Shown in pieces: positions 1-6,100 of a stretch of 10,956 nucleotides of DNA. How positions within the stretch are numbered: position 1 is the stretch's first letter; the number at the start of each line of letters is the position of its first letter. This stretch comes from Methanobacteriota archaeon. GTDB lineage: Archaea; Thermoplasmatota; Poseidoniia; Poseidoniales; Poseidoniaceae. Both the position numbers and the translations under genes were made by a program. Location of the stretch: positions 1-10,956 of the forward strand of contig JABJFP010000221.1 in the NCBI GenBank assembly GCA_018662715.1. The letters are read 5' to 3'. The notes below the pieces were generated by a model. It did not search any database, was not told where the DNA came from, and saw only the letters and a list, made by a program, of their open reading frames with translations.

Positions 1-1
1 C

Positions 2-262
2 GATATCGTAGTATTCAGATTCGATGCTTGGCCGGATGCTGCAATTGACCTGGAATACGGAACAATCGAAGACCTAAGTGCGGACGACAGATTCTATGCG
101 GCTTCATGGAATGGGACATCGTTTGCCCACAGCGGTCCGTTTGCTGATAAGGATGGAATGCCAGCCACTGTGGATGAATCGTTCACATTTAGTCCCTCAG
201 AATACGGTCATGGTGGCGCCTCTGGAGTTCATTACGTCCGATTACGAGCCGTGCATTCCTGA
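2..262 (+). CDS. C-terminal end of an unrecognised protein (partial)
   Basis: An open frame enters from the left edge (first full codon at base 2) and runs 86 codons to TGA at 260-262. The 5' part lies outside the window. The peptide is acidic and aromatic-rich, begins DIVVFRFDAWPDAA and ends GVHYVRLRAVHS, with no Cys, no membrane span and no motif I recognise. The composition (many D, G, S, F, Y) would suit a secreted beta-rich protein like the large neighbour downstream, but that is only an inference. Another open frame at 78-299 overlaps it; its Arg/His/Met-rich translation looks like a shadow. The coding assignment rests on uninterrupted reading and natural-looking composition, since no homology is visible. 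Confidence 0.55.
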   Translation, partial: DIVVFRFDAWPDAAIDLEYGTIEDLSADDRFYAASWNGTSFAHSGPFADKDGMPATVDESFTFSPSEYGHGGASGVHYVRLRAVHS

Positions 263-328
263 CTCATCCTCGACAGTGGACAGTGTACTGGGGGACTGAA
301 CACCCATTGTGCATCTCCAAAATATCTT

Positions 329-349
329 GAGGGGTTTGAAAGAACCCTC
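329..349 (+). terminator. Imperfect hairpin after the first gene
   Basis: The arms GAGGGGTT and AACCCTC pair with one extra G, around a short A-rich loop. It lies 67 bases past the stop codon at 262 and could mark the 3' end of that transcript. No long T tract follows, and archaeal termination mostly depends on T-rich stretches, so the role is uncertain. Apart from this and the promoter elements at 445-474, I see nothing in the gap 263-496. Confidence 0.25.
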
Positions 350-444
350 GTGATTTCATGGAAATGATATGTGGGTTATCTGTATCAACTCTTGAGGCGC
401 AGTGTGATTTATTTGGAATACGAGAATGTTCTGTCAATAGAATA

Positions 445-474
445 GTTACGGAAATGTAACTTAATAATTATATG
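445..474 (+). promoter_or_regulatory. Inverted repeat plus TATA box of the surface-protein gene
   Basis: A perfect 5-bp inverted repeat (GTTAC, six bases, GTAAC; 445-460) touches an AT-rich TATA-like element, TTAATAATTATATG, at 461-474. With the usual archaeal distance of about 26 bases from TATA centre to transcript start, transcription would begin near 493, only a few bases before the ATG at 497. The mRNA would be leaderless or nearly so. The inverted repeat occupies the position of the BRE and could be an operator; that is inference. Confidence 0.45.
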
Positions 475-496
475 CGACTCATTCTAAGGATTCATC

Positions 497-3400
497 ATGC
501 GATTTGCTGTTGCTATGATACTTCTTCTTGCACTGATGCACCCAATGCTGACTCAACCGTCGTTGGATGATGTGGAAAACCCCTACTTTGCCGATGCCGG
601 CTATGTTGATGTCATTCAAGAAATTGAACCAAATGATCTCAACACCACTGGTCAAGAAGTCTATCCTGGTGACGTCGTACGAGGAGCAGTCGATATGTGG
701 AATGATGAATTGGATTACTTTGGCGTCTGGCTGGAGCCTGGTCAAACCCTCCTGTTGACCCTTTCACACGCCGCAGGCGATGGCGTTTCAATGTCCGTTT
801 GGGACGAAGAAGGCACTCACCTCGGCGCAAGCAACCCTGGAAAAACGAGGGACTCGCTGTTCCTTGGGGAAGAGGAAACCGATTACGGTGGACTCTACAT
901 TGTCTCAGTGAACGCAACCATGACGGAAGCTGGTGGCGGTGCCTATGTTCTTGAGATTGATGCAGGATATCTCGTAAACTGGTACGCACCTCAAGTTGGC
1001 TGGAACGCAGCGACTGAAATGTTTGATGCTAAAGGCAACCTTCTGTACACTGAATCGCTCTCTTCCTACCAGTTTGCAGAATCGGCATCGTCTACAGCAT
1101 CGTCTGCCCCTACATGGACTACGGGTGACTTCTGGAATTTCACAGTCACCATGCCAAGCATGATGGGTGCTGAATACAGCGAATATCACCAAATGACGGT
1201 AACAGGGACAGAAACAGTTTCTGGAAACGAATGCTACAGAGTCTCTATGGAAGGAAAGATGACCTTCTCGATGAGTTTTGCCGGCATGACGACAACAACC
1301 ACTGATGAAGAAACGGGAGTTGCATGTTTCGCCACCTCAGACCTTGCACTTGTTCATGAAAACATCACATTCACCTCGAAAATGGAAACATCTGGTGGCT
1401 TTGGTTCCATGAGCAGCGATGAAACCTCTGGACGAAGTTGCACAACTTCCGATTTTAATGACCCTGACGAGGACTGTGATGACGTCGCAGATGACTGGGA
1501 TGACTGCCCTGGTACTGCATCAGGTGCAGAAGTTGATGCGTGGGGTTGTTCAGAAGCTCAAAACAACGGTGGAGGCAGCGGCGGTAACGACGGCGATAAC
1601 GACGGAGTTCCCGACACGGACGACGACTGTCCCAACACTGAAGCAGGAGCCTCGGTTGACCTGAACGGATGTTCAGATGCCCAAAATGGAGGCGGAAATG
1701 GCAGTGGTGACGGCGGTGACGGAAACGGTGGCTCCGACGGAGGCGATGCGGACAATGATGGCGTCAGCGATGATGATGACATGTGCCCAAATACAATGGC
1801 AGGAGCGACCGTCGATATGATGGGATGTTCTGATGCTCAAAATGGTGGAGGCAATAACGGAGGAGGCGGTGGCTCAGGAAACGGAGGCAACGGCGGGTCT
1901 GGAAACGGTGGCTCTGGAGGAACTGACCTTGGTTTCGGCTGCATCCCTGATATGAACGACATGAGCACCACTACGGTGTTCCGTTCTGACCTCGTCTATG
2001 CTCAGGGCATGGATCACTTCCACTTCCCAATCGAAGAAGGAACTGTATGGAGTGATTCTGCAGTAGGCGATGGTTCGATTTCAATGTCTACTGAGATGGG
2101 GGGCTGTGAGATGTTTTCGATCGATGTTCCGGCTTCCGACGCACTGCCTCTGAACTACCGCCATCTGTCTACCAAGGATTTCACCGTGGGCAGTGATTTG
2201 GTCACAGCCAACGGGATCCAAGTGTTTGCTGGAAGAGAAGGCAACAATGACTGGGCTACCCCCGACTTCACGCTTCTACCAAGCGTACCAGACTCCATCG
2301 CAAAGATGGGCCTGCCGTTTGCAGCTTGGGTCAATGTCGTTGGCTTCAACGAATTTGATGCAACGGTCAACATGAGTGCAAGCCTCAACGCAGAGAATGC
2401 ACCTATCATGTTTGATGCATACCAATTGACCATAGATGATGCTGGCACTGTAGTCGTTGATACAATGAACCTCAGCAGCGGAGAATACCTGTTAACAGTG
2501 ACGGGATCATCGAATGGAGGCTCAGAACGTTCAATCACGATTCCATTCACTGTTGACAACGACCCTGACTTCGAAATCCTTACTTTTGACCCATGGATTG
2601 TCCTGCCTCAAGGCGTTGAGTGGGTCGTTCCCACGCCTATTTTCATTGAACCAGTGAACGGCTTTGGCGCGGATGTGAGTGTGAGCGTTACGGTGCCGGA
2701 TGGCGTCACCGCTCAACTTGACTTTGCACGAGGTTCTGCCCCCTTCATGTCAATATTGACCCTTACCGTGCCTGCGAATCTTACGGCTGGCGATTACACC
2801 GTGATCGTAACCGGAACAGCAGGAAGCACCGTTCATTCAGATGAACTCACCTTTACACTGACATCATTGCCTGAATTCTCATTGGAAATTGAAGAGCGCG
2901 AACAAATCATCACCAACGGGGCTATGTCCATCAGTGGCGTGATCAACGCACACAACGGACTCGACCTAGCGCTTGGTGGAGCCTTAGACATTTTCATTGA
3001 ACCTTACAATCAAGACCTTCTTGATTCGGCTGTGATTGAATTTGGTACCATGACCTCCAACGGTGATTTGCCGTTTACGGTGACCTTCACCGTAAGCGAC
3101 ACCACCGACCGGAACGAGTACACGGTGAACCTCAATGTGGTCGCCCTTGATGGTGGTATAGCTCACATGGCATCTGTTGCCTTTGTCACCGAATCTTCAA
3201 CACTTGACGGAACCGCAGTTGCAGCAGATGCTACCGCCGTTGTATCCGGCAACACCAGCCAGCACGATGGGACAGAAGAAGCGGCTCAAGCGATTGCGAA
3301 TGGTGAGGAAGTCGAGCAAGAAGACCAGACAAAGGATGAAGATGACAACGGCGATGACAGCGAGTCTCAATCATCAAACACAGGTCTGATTGTTGGCTCG

Positions 3401-3865
3401 ACCATTGGAATTCTTGGTATCGCTGCTGGTATTGCGGTTGTGCTTATGCGCCGTCGTGATGGTGAAGGTAAACATTTCAACCAAACACAATGGGATGAGG
3501 TACCTGCACAATCAATACCCGCTCAAACAGGCGTGGCGCCCATGCCAGATTATGCAACAGTGCAACAACCAGTTCAGCCAGCACAACCACTTCAACACGT
3601 GCAGCAGAACCAGCCAGCGCAAGTTACCTCCCAAATTGCTCCAGTACAGCCTGCAGCAGTTCCTGCACAGGCACCTGTGGCTACCGCACCACCACCGCCT
3701 GTTGCCACAGCACCTCCCCCGCCTGCTCAGCCAACAACCGTTGCTGATTACACTGGTTTGCCACCAGGTGGCTCTTATGATCAGTCAACCGGACAAACTG
3801 TCTACATTCAAGCAGATGGAGTGCGATGGCAAATGATGGGCGATGGAAGTTTCAATCGATTGTGA
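497..3865 (+). CDS. Large secreted, membrane-anchored surface protein with PPC-like domain and TSP3-type repeats
   Basis: This 1122-residue protein is probably displayed on the cell surface. Residues 1-19 form a signal peptide with a hydrophobic LLLALM core. Residues 43-157 resemble a bacterial prepeptidase C-terminal (PPC) domain: they open with EPNDLNTT and contain the typical DYFGVWLEPGQTLLLTL strand pattern. Residues about 322-448 carry three thrombospondin type 3-like, Asp-rich repeats (DNDGVPDTDDDCPNT type), expected to bind calcium, separated by Gly/Asn/Ser linkers. Residues 480-930 are beta-rich and Ig-like, with no catalytic motif I recognise. An acidic stretch (about 925-960) precedes a membrane span at 963-983 (GLIVGSTIGILGIAAG) followed by RRR, the stop-transfer signal. 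The remaining 139 residues are a Pro/Gln/Ala-rich cytoplasmic tail ending in a compact aromatic motif (GVRWQMMGDGSFNRL). The ATG at 497 is favoured because the TATA element ends 22 bases upstream. Adhesion or scaffolding is likely, but the ligand cannot be told from sequence. Confidence 0.85.
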   Translation: MRFAVAMILLLALMHPMLTQPSLDDVENPYFADAGYVDVIQEIEPNDLNTTGQEVYPGDVVRGAVDMWNDELDYFGVWLEPGQTLLLTLSHAAGDGVSMSVWDEEGTHLGASNPGKTRDSLFLGEEETDYGGLYIVSVNATMTEAGGGAYVLEIDAGYLVNWYAPQVGWNAATEMFDAKGNLLYTESLSSYQFAESASSTASSAPTWTTGDFWNFTVTMPSMMGAEYSEYHQMTVTGTETVSGNECYRVSMEGKMTFSMSFAGMTTTTTDEETGVACFATSDLALVHENITFTSKMETSGGFGSMSSDETSGRSCTTSDFNDPDEDCDDVADDWDDCPGTASGAEVDAWGCSEAQNNGGGSGGNDGDNDGVPDTDDDCPNTEAGASVDLNGCSDAQNGGGNGSGDGGDGNGGSDGGDADNDGVSDDDDMCPNTMAGATVDMMGCSDAQNGGGNNGGGGGSGNGGNGGSGNGGSGGTDLGFGCIPDMNDMSTTTVFRSDLVYAQGMDHFHFPIEEGTVWSDSAVGDGSISMSTEMGGCEMFSIDVPASDALPLNYRHLSTKDFTVGSDLVTANGIQVFAGREGNNDWATPDFTLLPSVPDSIAKMGLPFAAWVNVVGFNEFDATVNMSASLNAENAPIMFDAYQLTIDDAGTVVVDTMNLSSGEYLLTVTGSSNGGSERSITIPFTVDNDPDFEILTFDPWIVLPQGVEWVVPTPIFIEPVNGFGADVSVSVTVPDGVTAQLDFARGSAPFMSILTLTVPANLTAGDYTVIVTGTAGSTVHSDELTFTLTSLPEFSLEIEEREQIITNGAMSISGVINAHNGLDLALGGALDIFIEPYNQDLLDSAVIEFGTMTSNGDLPFTVTFTVSDTTDRNEYTVNLNVVALDGGIAHMASVAFVTESSTLDGTAVAADATAVVSGNTSQHDGTEEAAQAIANGEEVEQEDQTKDEDDNGDDSESQSSNTGLIVGSTIGILGIAAGIAVVLMRRRDGEGKHFNQTQWDEVPAQSIPAQTGVAPMPDYATVQQPVQPAQPLQHVQQNQPAQVTSQIAPVQPAAVPAQAPVATAPPPPVATAPPPPAQPTTVADYTGLPPGGSYDQSTGQTVYIQADGVRWQMMGDGSFNRL
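1460..1840 (+). repeat. Three TSP3-like repeats with Gly-rich linkers
   Basis: Within the surface-protein gene, three units of 102, 96 and 96 bases (1460-1561, 1589-1684, 1745-1840) each encode an Asp-rich calcium-binding loop, a CP(N/G)T core, and an ending of the type VDxxGCSxAQ. Linkers of 27 and 60 bases, plus a tract from 1841 to about 1921, encode mostly Gly, Asn and Ser. Units 2 and 3 match the DxDxDGVxDxxDxCPNT pattern closely. Unit 1 is degenerate (DPDEDCDDVADDWDDCPGT), with Cys and Val where Asn/Gly are usual. Confidence 0.8.
3677..3724 (+). repeat. Tandem VATAPPPP coding repeat
   Basis: Two adjacent 24-base units (3677-3700 and 3701-3724) both encode VATAPPPP in the cytoplasmic tail of the surface protein. 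They use different synonymous codons at several positions, so the duplication is either old or kept by selection on the protein. Such Pro-rich stretches are often flexible spacers or docking sites. Confidence 0.75.
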
Positions 3866-3901
3866 TTGTTTCCTCGACTTTGAACATCATCAATGTCAAG
3901 G

Positions 3902-3911
3902 CTGACGTCAG
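3902..3911. promoter_or_regulatory. 10-bp perfect palindrome in the gap after the surface-protein gene
   Basis: CTGACGTCAG is its own reverse complement and lies 36 bases after the surface-protein stop codon. Palindromes of this length can be dimeric regulator sites but also occur by chance. The rest of 3866-4057 shows no gene. It contains a TATA-like stretch, GTTATTATTGAT, at about 3974-3985. Confidence 0.2.
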
Positions 3912-4057
3912 TGATAGGAATTTAGGCACATTCTCCCCACTCTATTCCCTCTGTAGGGTGTATCGAGGGTACCGTTATTATTGATGGTTATACGAAGGGG
4001 GCTCCTTTGCATTGGAAACTGCTCAACCCTTATTCTGTAGCAGTTTTTGGAACTATC

Positions 4058-4516
4058 ATGGTCGAAATCCTTTGTCCACATTGTGATGAGGAAATCGGAT
4101 TAGATAACGATGCTATTGGTGAATTTAGTTGTCCGCATTGTGATGAAGATTTTACCTGGGGTGGGGTGTCAGGTGATGACACATCAACAGATATTTACAA
4201 TTCGAAAAGTTTCTGGATTGGGTTTGGGTCCCCCAATCTTTTCATTATCCTTGCATGGGGCTCAGCGATATTAATTCATGAATATAAAATTCGATTTAAT
4301 TTTTTGGGGATTTTTGATTCAGGTCATGCTATTGGGTTATTGCACATAGTGTCATTTTTATCTTGGATATCGATTTTGATTTATGGTATTCGTAGCAAAA
4401 ACAAAGCAATGTGGAAGGGATCTCTGGTAGGGCTGGCTGCTGCTCCTGCTTTTTTGGTTTTAGGAATTGTGTGGTACGCTGTAGCAACAGATTGGTCGAT
4501 GGCTAGAACAATCTGA
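4058..4516 (+). CDS. Zinc-ribbon membrane protein, unrecognised family
   Basis: The protein has 152 residues from ATG 4058. It begins MVEILCPHCDEEIG and, 20 residues on, repeats SCPHCDED: two CPHC knuckles that would make one zinc ribbon. Three or so membrane spans follow (FIILAWGSAILI, GLLHIVSFLSWISILIYGI, LVGLAAAPAFLVLGIVWYA). The frame stays open upstream to a TTG at 4007, which has a good purine-rich GAAGGGGG sequence at 3994-4001, and that start would add 17 residues. I prefer ATG 4058 because a zinc ribbon right at the N-terminus is a common layout for such small proteins, but the TTG start is a real alternative. The gene is visibly richer in A+T than its neighbours, especially around 4266-4320. 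A cytoplasmic ribbon tethered to the membrane could bind protein or nucleic acid; the function is unknown. Confidence 0.7.
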   Translation: MVEILCPHCDEEIGLDNDAIGEFSCPHCDEDFTWGGVSGDDTSTDIYNSKSFWIGFGSPNLFIILAWGSAILIHEYKIRFNFLGIFDSGHAIGLLHIVSFLSWISILIYGIRSKNKAMWKGSLVGLAAAPAFLVLGIVWYAVATDWSMARTI

Positions 4517-4644
4517 TTGTATGCTCAGAGGTTGTATCCGATAACCCTTCGAAATCATATGAGAATACGAAGGGCTTGCAGTGGGTCGCTGCTAACGCCA
4601 TTATCGCAGTATTGATGTTGCTTCTGCTCCTCCTCGGGCTTTGA
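4516..4644 (+). other. Possible membrane micro-ORF or 3' gene remnant
   Basis: A frame without stop codons ends at TGA 4642-4644. Its translation has protein-like polarity: a hydrophilic stretch (NPSKSYENTKGLQW) followed by a strongly hydrophobic end (VAANAIIAVLMLLLLLLGL). No ATG or GTG opens it; the only common start is TTG at 4576, which leaves 22 residues. It could be a tiny single-span protein using a non-standard start, the remnant of a lost gene, or chance. Position 4516 is simply where the frame becomes distinct from the upstream gene. Confidence 0.2.
4545..4574 (+). terminator. 7-bp hairpin after the zinc-ribbon gene
   Basis: CCCTTCG (4545-4551) and CGAAGGG (4568-4574) are perfect complements around a 16-base AT-rich loop, 28 bases past the zinc-ribbon stop codon. 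It may be a 3' processing or termination element. No poly-T tract follows, and it lies inside the possible micro-ORF described next. Confidence 0.3.
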
Positions 4645-4704
4645 TTGGCATCTAACGCCAACCGACGCCTAATTCAGTGCCTTTCAGACAGGAACAGAGG
4701 ATTA

Positions 4705-4762
4705 TCAGAGGACGTATGACTCAAATGCGAATTCTTCCATTGGGTAGCAATGGGTCCTCTGA
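4705..4762. other. Nested stem-loop, candidate structured RNA or regulatory element
   Basis: A perfect 9-bp inverted repeat, TCAGAGGAC (4705-4713) with GTCCTCTGA (4754-4762), encloses a perfect 6-bp hairpin, CCATTG-ggtag-CAATGG (4737-4753). The inner hairpin ends directly against the outer 3' arm, so the two helices could stack coaxially and leave a 23-base single-stranded loop on one side. Other sequence between 4645 and 4798 shows no convincing gene. It could be folded RNA, or the 3' end of the minus-strand small gene that stops at 4799. Confidence 0.3.
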
Positions 4763-4798
4763 GTGCTCACATTGAGCGAATGAATCTTGAGTTCGTCC

Positions 4799-4957
4799 TC
4801 AATTTCCACAGCCGCAGCCACGTGTTTGGCAAGAAGGGTCATCAGCCTTAGCAGCGACCTCTTGGGTAACTTCTTCTGTGACGGCTTTCTTAGGTTGACG
4901 GCGAAGTATATTTGGCAGTCGAACTTTCCTCTGATTCTGAGAAGTGCGTCGGTTCAT
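4799..4957 (-). CDS. 52-residue small protein with Cys-rich C-terminus
   Basis: On the minus strand ATG (4957-4955) opens a 52-residue frame ending at TGA (4801-4799). The N-terminal half is basic (MNRRTSQNQRKVRLPNILRR), the middle is charged and probably helical (TEEVTQEVAAKADD), and the end is CQTRGCGCGN with cysteines 43, 48 and 50. There is no signal peptide or membrane span. A TATA-like element centred about 26 bases upstream of the ATG (4978-4986) predicts a leaderless transcript, which supports both gene and start. The three clustered cysteines suggest metal or Fe-S binding, thiol chemistry, or a modified peptide end. The CGCG string also occurs at the C-terminus of IscA-type proteins, but the rest does not resemble IscA. 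It is divergent from tfb and shares its regulatory region. Confidence 0.6.
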   Translation of the reverse strand: MNRRTSQNQRKVRLPNILRRQPKKAVTEEVTQEVAAKADDPSCQTRGCGCGN

Positions 4958-4977
4958 GTTTTTCCCACAGTGGTGTA

Positions 4978-4986
4978 GATAATAAC
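4978..4986 (-). promoter_or_regulatory. TATA box for the Cys-rich small gene
   Basis: Read on the minus strand the element is TTATTATCT. Its centre at about 4982 lies some 26 bases before the ATG at 4957, the normal archaeal spacing for a leaderless transcript. It overlaps a near-palindrome, AATAAC-c-GTTATT, at 4981-4993. Confidence 0.45.
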
Positions 4987-5029
4987 CGTTATTGAATCGT
5001 TAATAATCAGAACTTTCGGTTCTAATAAC
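4980..5029. promoter_or_regulatory. Three phased TAATAA motifs between divergent promoters
   Basis: TAATAAC (4980), TAATAAT (5001) and TAATAAC (5023) start 21 and 22 bases apart, about two helical turns, so they would face the same side of the DNA. The first overlaps the TATA element of the minus-strand small gene. A small hairpin, AGAAC-tttcg-GTTCT (5009-5023), lies between the second and third. A shared operator for the divergent genes is possible. The region is AT-rich, so chance is not excluded. Confidence 0.3.
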
Positions 5030-5063
5030 TCGACAAGCCCAAACGAGGGAAGAGATTCTATTC

Positions 5064-5078
5064 CAAAAAATTTAAATA
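5064..5078 (+). promoter_or_regulatory. tfb: BRE and TATA box upstream of tfb
   Basis: TTTAAATA at 5071-5078 matches the archaeal TATA consensus exactly and is preceded by an A-rich BRE-like CAAAAAA at 5064-5070. It predicts a transcript start near 5101 and a leader of about 34 bases carrying GGAGTG before the tfb ATG. Confidence 0.6.
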
Positions 5079-5093
5079 CGAAACCCAAAAGGC

Positions 5094-5118
5094 CTTATAT
5101 AGATTCACTAGTTTAGTG
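5094..5118 (+). promoter_or_regulatory. tfb: Second TATA-like box and inverted repeat at the tfb start region
   Basis: CTTATATA (5094-5101) is a second TATA-like element, predicting a start near 5124 just before the tfb coding region. It is followed by CACTA-gtt-TAGTG (5106-5118), a perfect 5-bp inverted repeat that would sit between this TATA box and the start site. A palindrome AAGGCCTT (5089-5096) overlaps the upstream edge. Tandem promoters or an operator are possible. Confidence 0.35.
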
Positions 5119-5134
5119 GGTTGGAGTGAAACAT

Positions 5135-6061
5135 ATGGATGATCAGCAAGTAGAAGATATTGTCAAGTGCAGCGACTGCGGAAGTCGTTCACTATCGAGA
5201 GACGAAACACGTGGCGAAGTTGTTTGCGCCGACTGTGGATTGGTGTTGGAAGACAACGTCATCGACCAAGGTGCAGAATGGCGTGTCTTTTCACCCGAGC
5301 AAGGCGACCAGCGTGCCCGTACTGGTGCACCAATGACCGTTATGCTCCACGACAAAGGTCTCTCAACGGACATCGATTGGCAGAACAAGGATTACTCTGG
5401 AAAGACCATCAATTCCCGATACCGTTCTCAATTCTACCGTATGCGAAAGTGGCAGAAGCGAAGCAGAGTCAGCAACGCTACAGAGCGCAACTTGGCTATG
5501 GCTCTTGCAGAATTGGACCGAATGGCAAGCCGTCTTGAACTTCCGAAATCCGTTCGTGAGGCTGCGGCTGTTAACTACAAGAAAGCAGTTGACAAGCGTT
5601 TGATTCGAGGCCGTTCTATTGAAGGGGTTGCAGCAGCATCGCTTTACGCAGCTTGCCGACAATGTGGAGTCCCACGAACACTCGATGAGATTGGACAGGC
5701 ATCTCGTACTGGCCGAAAAGAAATTGGCCGAACATACCGATTCATGGTCCGAGAACTCAAGATGAAAATCATGCCAACAGGACCTGAAGATTACATTTCC
5801 CGATTCTGTTCAGGACTTGGTTTGGATGCAGAAGTTGAAGCCAAAGCATACGAACTCATCAAGGCCGCTCAAGAGAAGGAATTGACCAGTGGTCGAGGAC
5901 CGACAGGAATTGCAGCATCCATTATTTACATCGCATCAGTTTTGTGTGGAAAGCGCAGAACTCAACGTGAAGTTGCTGAAGTTGCTGGAGTTACAGAGGT
6001 CACCATCCGTAACCGATACAAAGAACTCATTCAAAATCTCAACATTGAGCTTGACATTTGA
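5135..6061 (+). CDS. tfb: Transcription initiation factor B (archaeal TFIIB homologue)
   Basis: TFB binds the TBP-TATA complex and the BRE, recruits RNA polymerase and helps open the promoter. From ATG 5135 the protein has 308 residues, the normal length. An N-terminal zinc ribbon has CSDC at 12-15 and CADC at 31-34. The B-reader/linker region (about 45-100) includes GAEWRVFSPEQ and GAPMTVMLHDKGLSTDIDW. Two cyclin-like repeats follow (about 105-205 and 210-305); the second ends in the helix-turn-helix QREVAEVAGVTEVTIRNRY that contacts the BRE. An in-frame GTG at 5126 would add three residues, but ATG 5135 has GGAG eight bases upstream, within the predicted leader. Many archaea carry several TFB paralogues, and whether this is the main one cannot be told here. 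All structural zinc ligands are present. The HEAT-like gene downstream starts 39 bases after the stop. Confidence 0.95.
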   Translation: MDDQQVEDIVKCSDCGSRSLSRDETRGEVVCADCGLVLEDNVIDQGAEWRVFSPEQGDQRARTGAPMTVMLHDKGLSTDIDWQNKDYSGKTINSRYRSQFYRMRKWQKRSRVSNATERNLAMALAELDRMASRLELPKSVREAAAVNYKKAVDKRLIRGRSIEGVAAASLYAACRQCGVPRTLDEIGQASRTGRKEIGRTYRFMVRELKMKIMPTGPEDYISRFCSGLGLDAEVEAKAYELIKAAQEKELTSGRGPTGIAASIIYIASVLCGKRRTQREVAEVAGVTEVTIRNRYKELIQNLNIELDI

Positions 6062-6086
6062 GGATTGCATCCTTTGGAACCGTGTT

Positions 6087-6094
6087 AGGAGGGG
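6087..6094 (+). promoter_or_regulatory. Strong ribosome binding site deciding a GTG start
   Basis: AGGAGGGG lies six bases before the GTG at 6101, a near-perfect Shine-Dalgarno sequence. It fixes the start of the HEAT-like gene and suggests the gene is translated from inside a longer mRNA, together with tfb. Confidence 0.7.
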
Positions 6095-6100
6095 CTGTGC

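Noticed and set aside
78..299. Plus-strand open frame of 73 codons overlapping the left-edge gene
   Set aside because: It lies in another frame over a longer uninterrupted frame (2-262) with more natural composition; its translation is rich in Arg, His and Met like a shadow.
1558..1782. Minus-strand frame opposite the Gly-rich repeats
   Set aside because: It is a Pro/Ser-rich shadow produced by the repeated Gly and Asp codons of the surface-protein gene.
4592..4660. Direct repeat CTAACGCCA (4592-4600 and 4652-4660)
   Set aside because: Nine bases 60 apart with no flanking similarity, too little to call a repeat element.
4716..4775. 19-residue plus-strand frame with GAGGA upstream
   Set aside because: It is too short to judge and lies inside the nested stem-loop; its ribosome-site-like bases are part of the stem.
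4787..4978. Plus-strand 63-residue frame in the tfb upstream gap
   Set aside because: Its Ser-rich start is antisense to the Cys-rich small gene, which has better polarity, start context and promoter.
4517..5134. Search for a tRNA or other known RNA gene in the largest gap
   Set aside because: I found no T-arm GGTTCRA-type sequence with matching acceptor stem, and no known RNA signature. C/D-box pairing was also not convincing.
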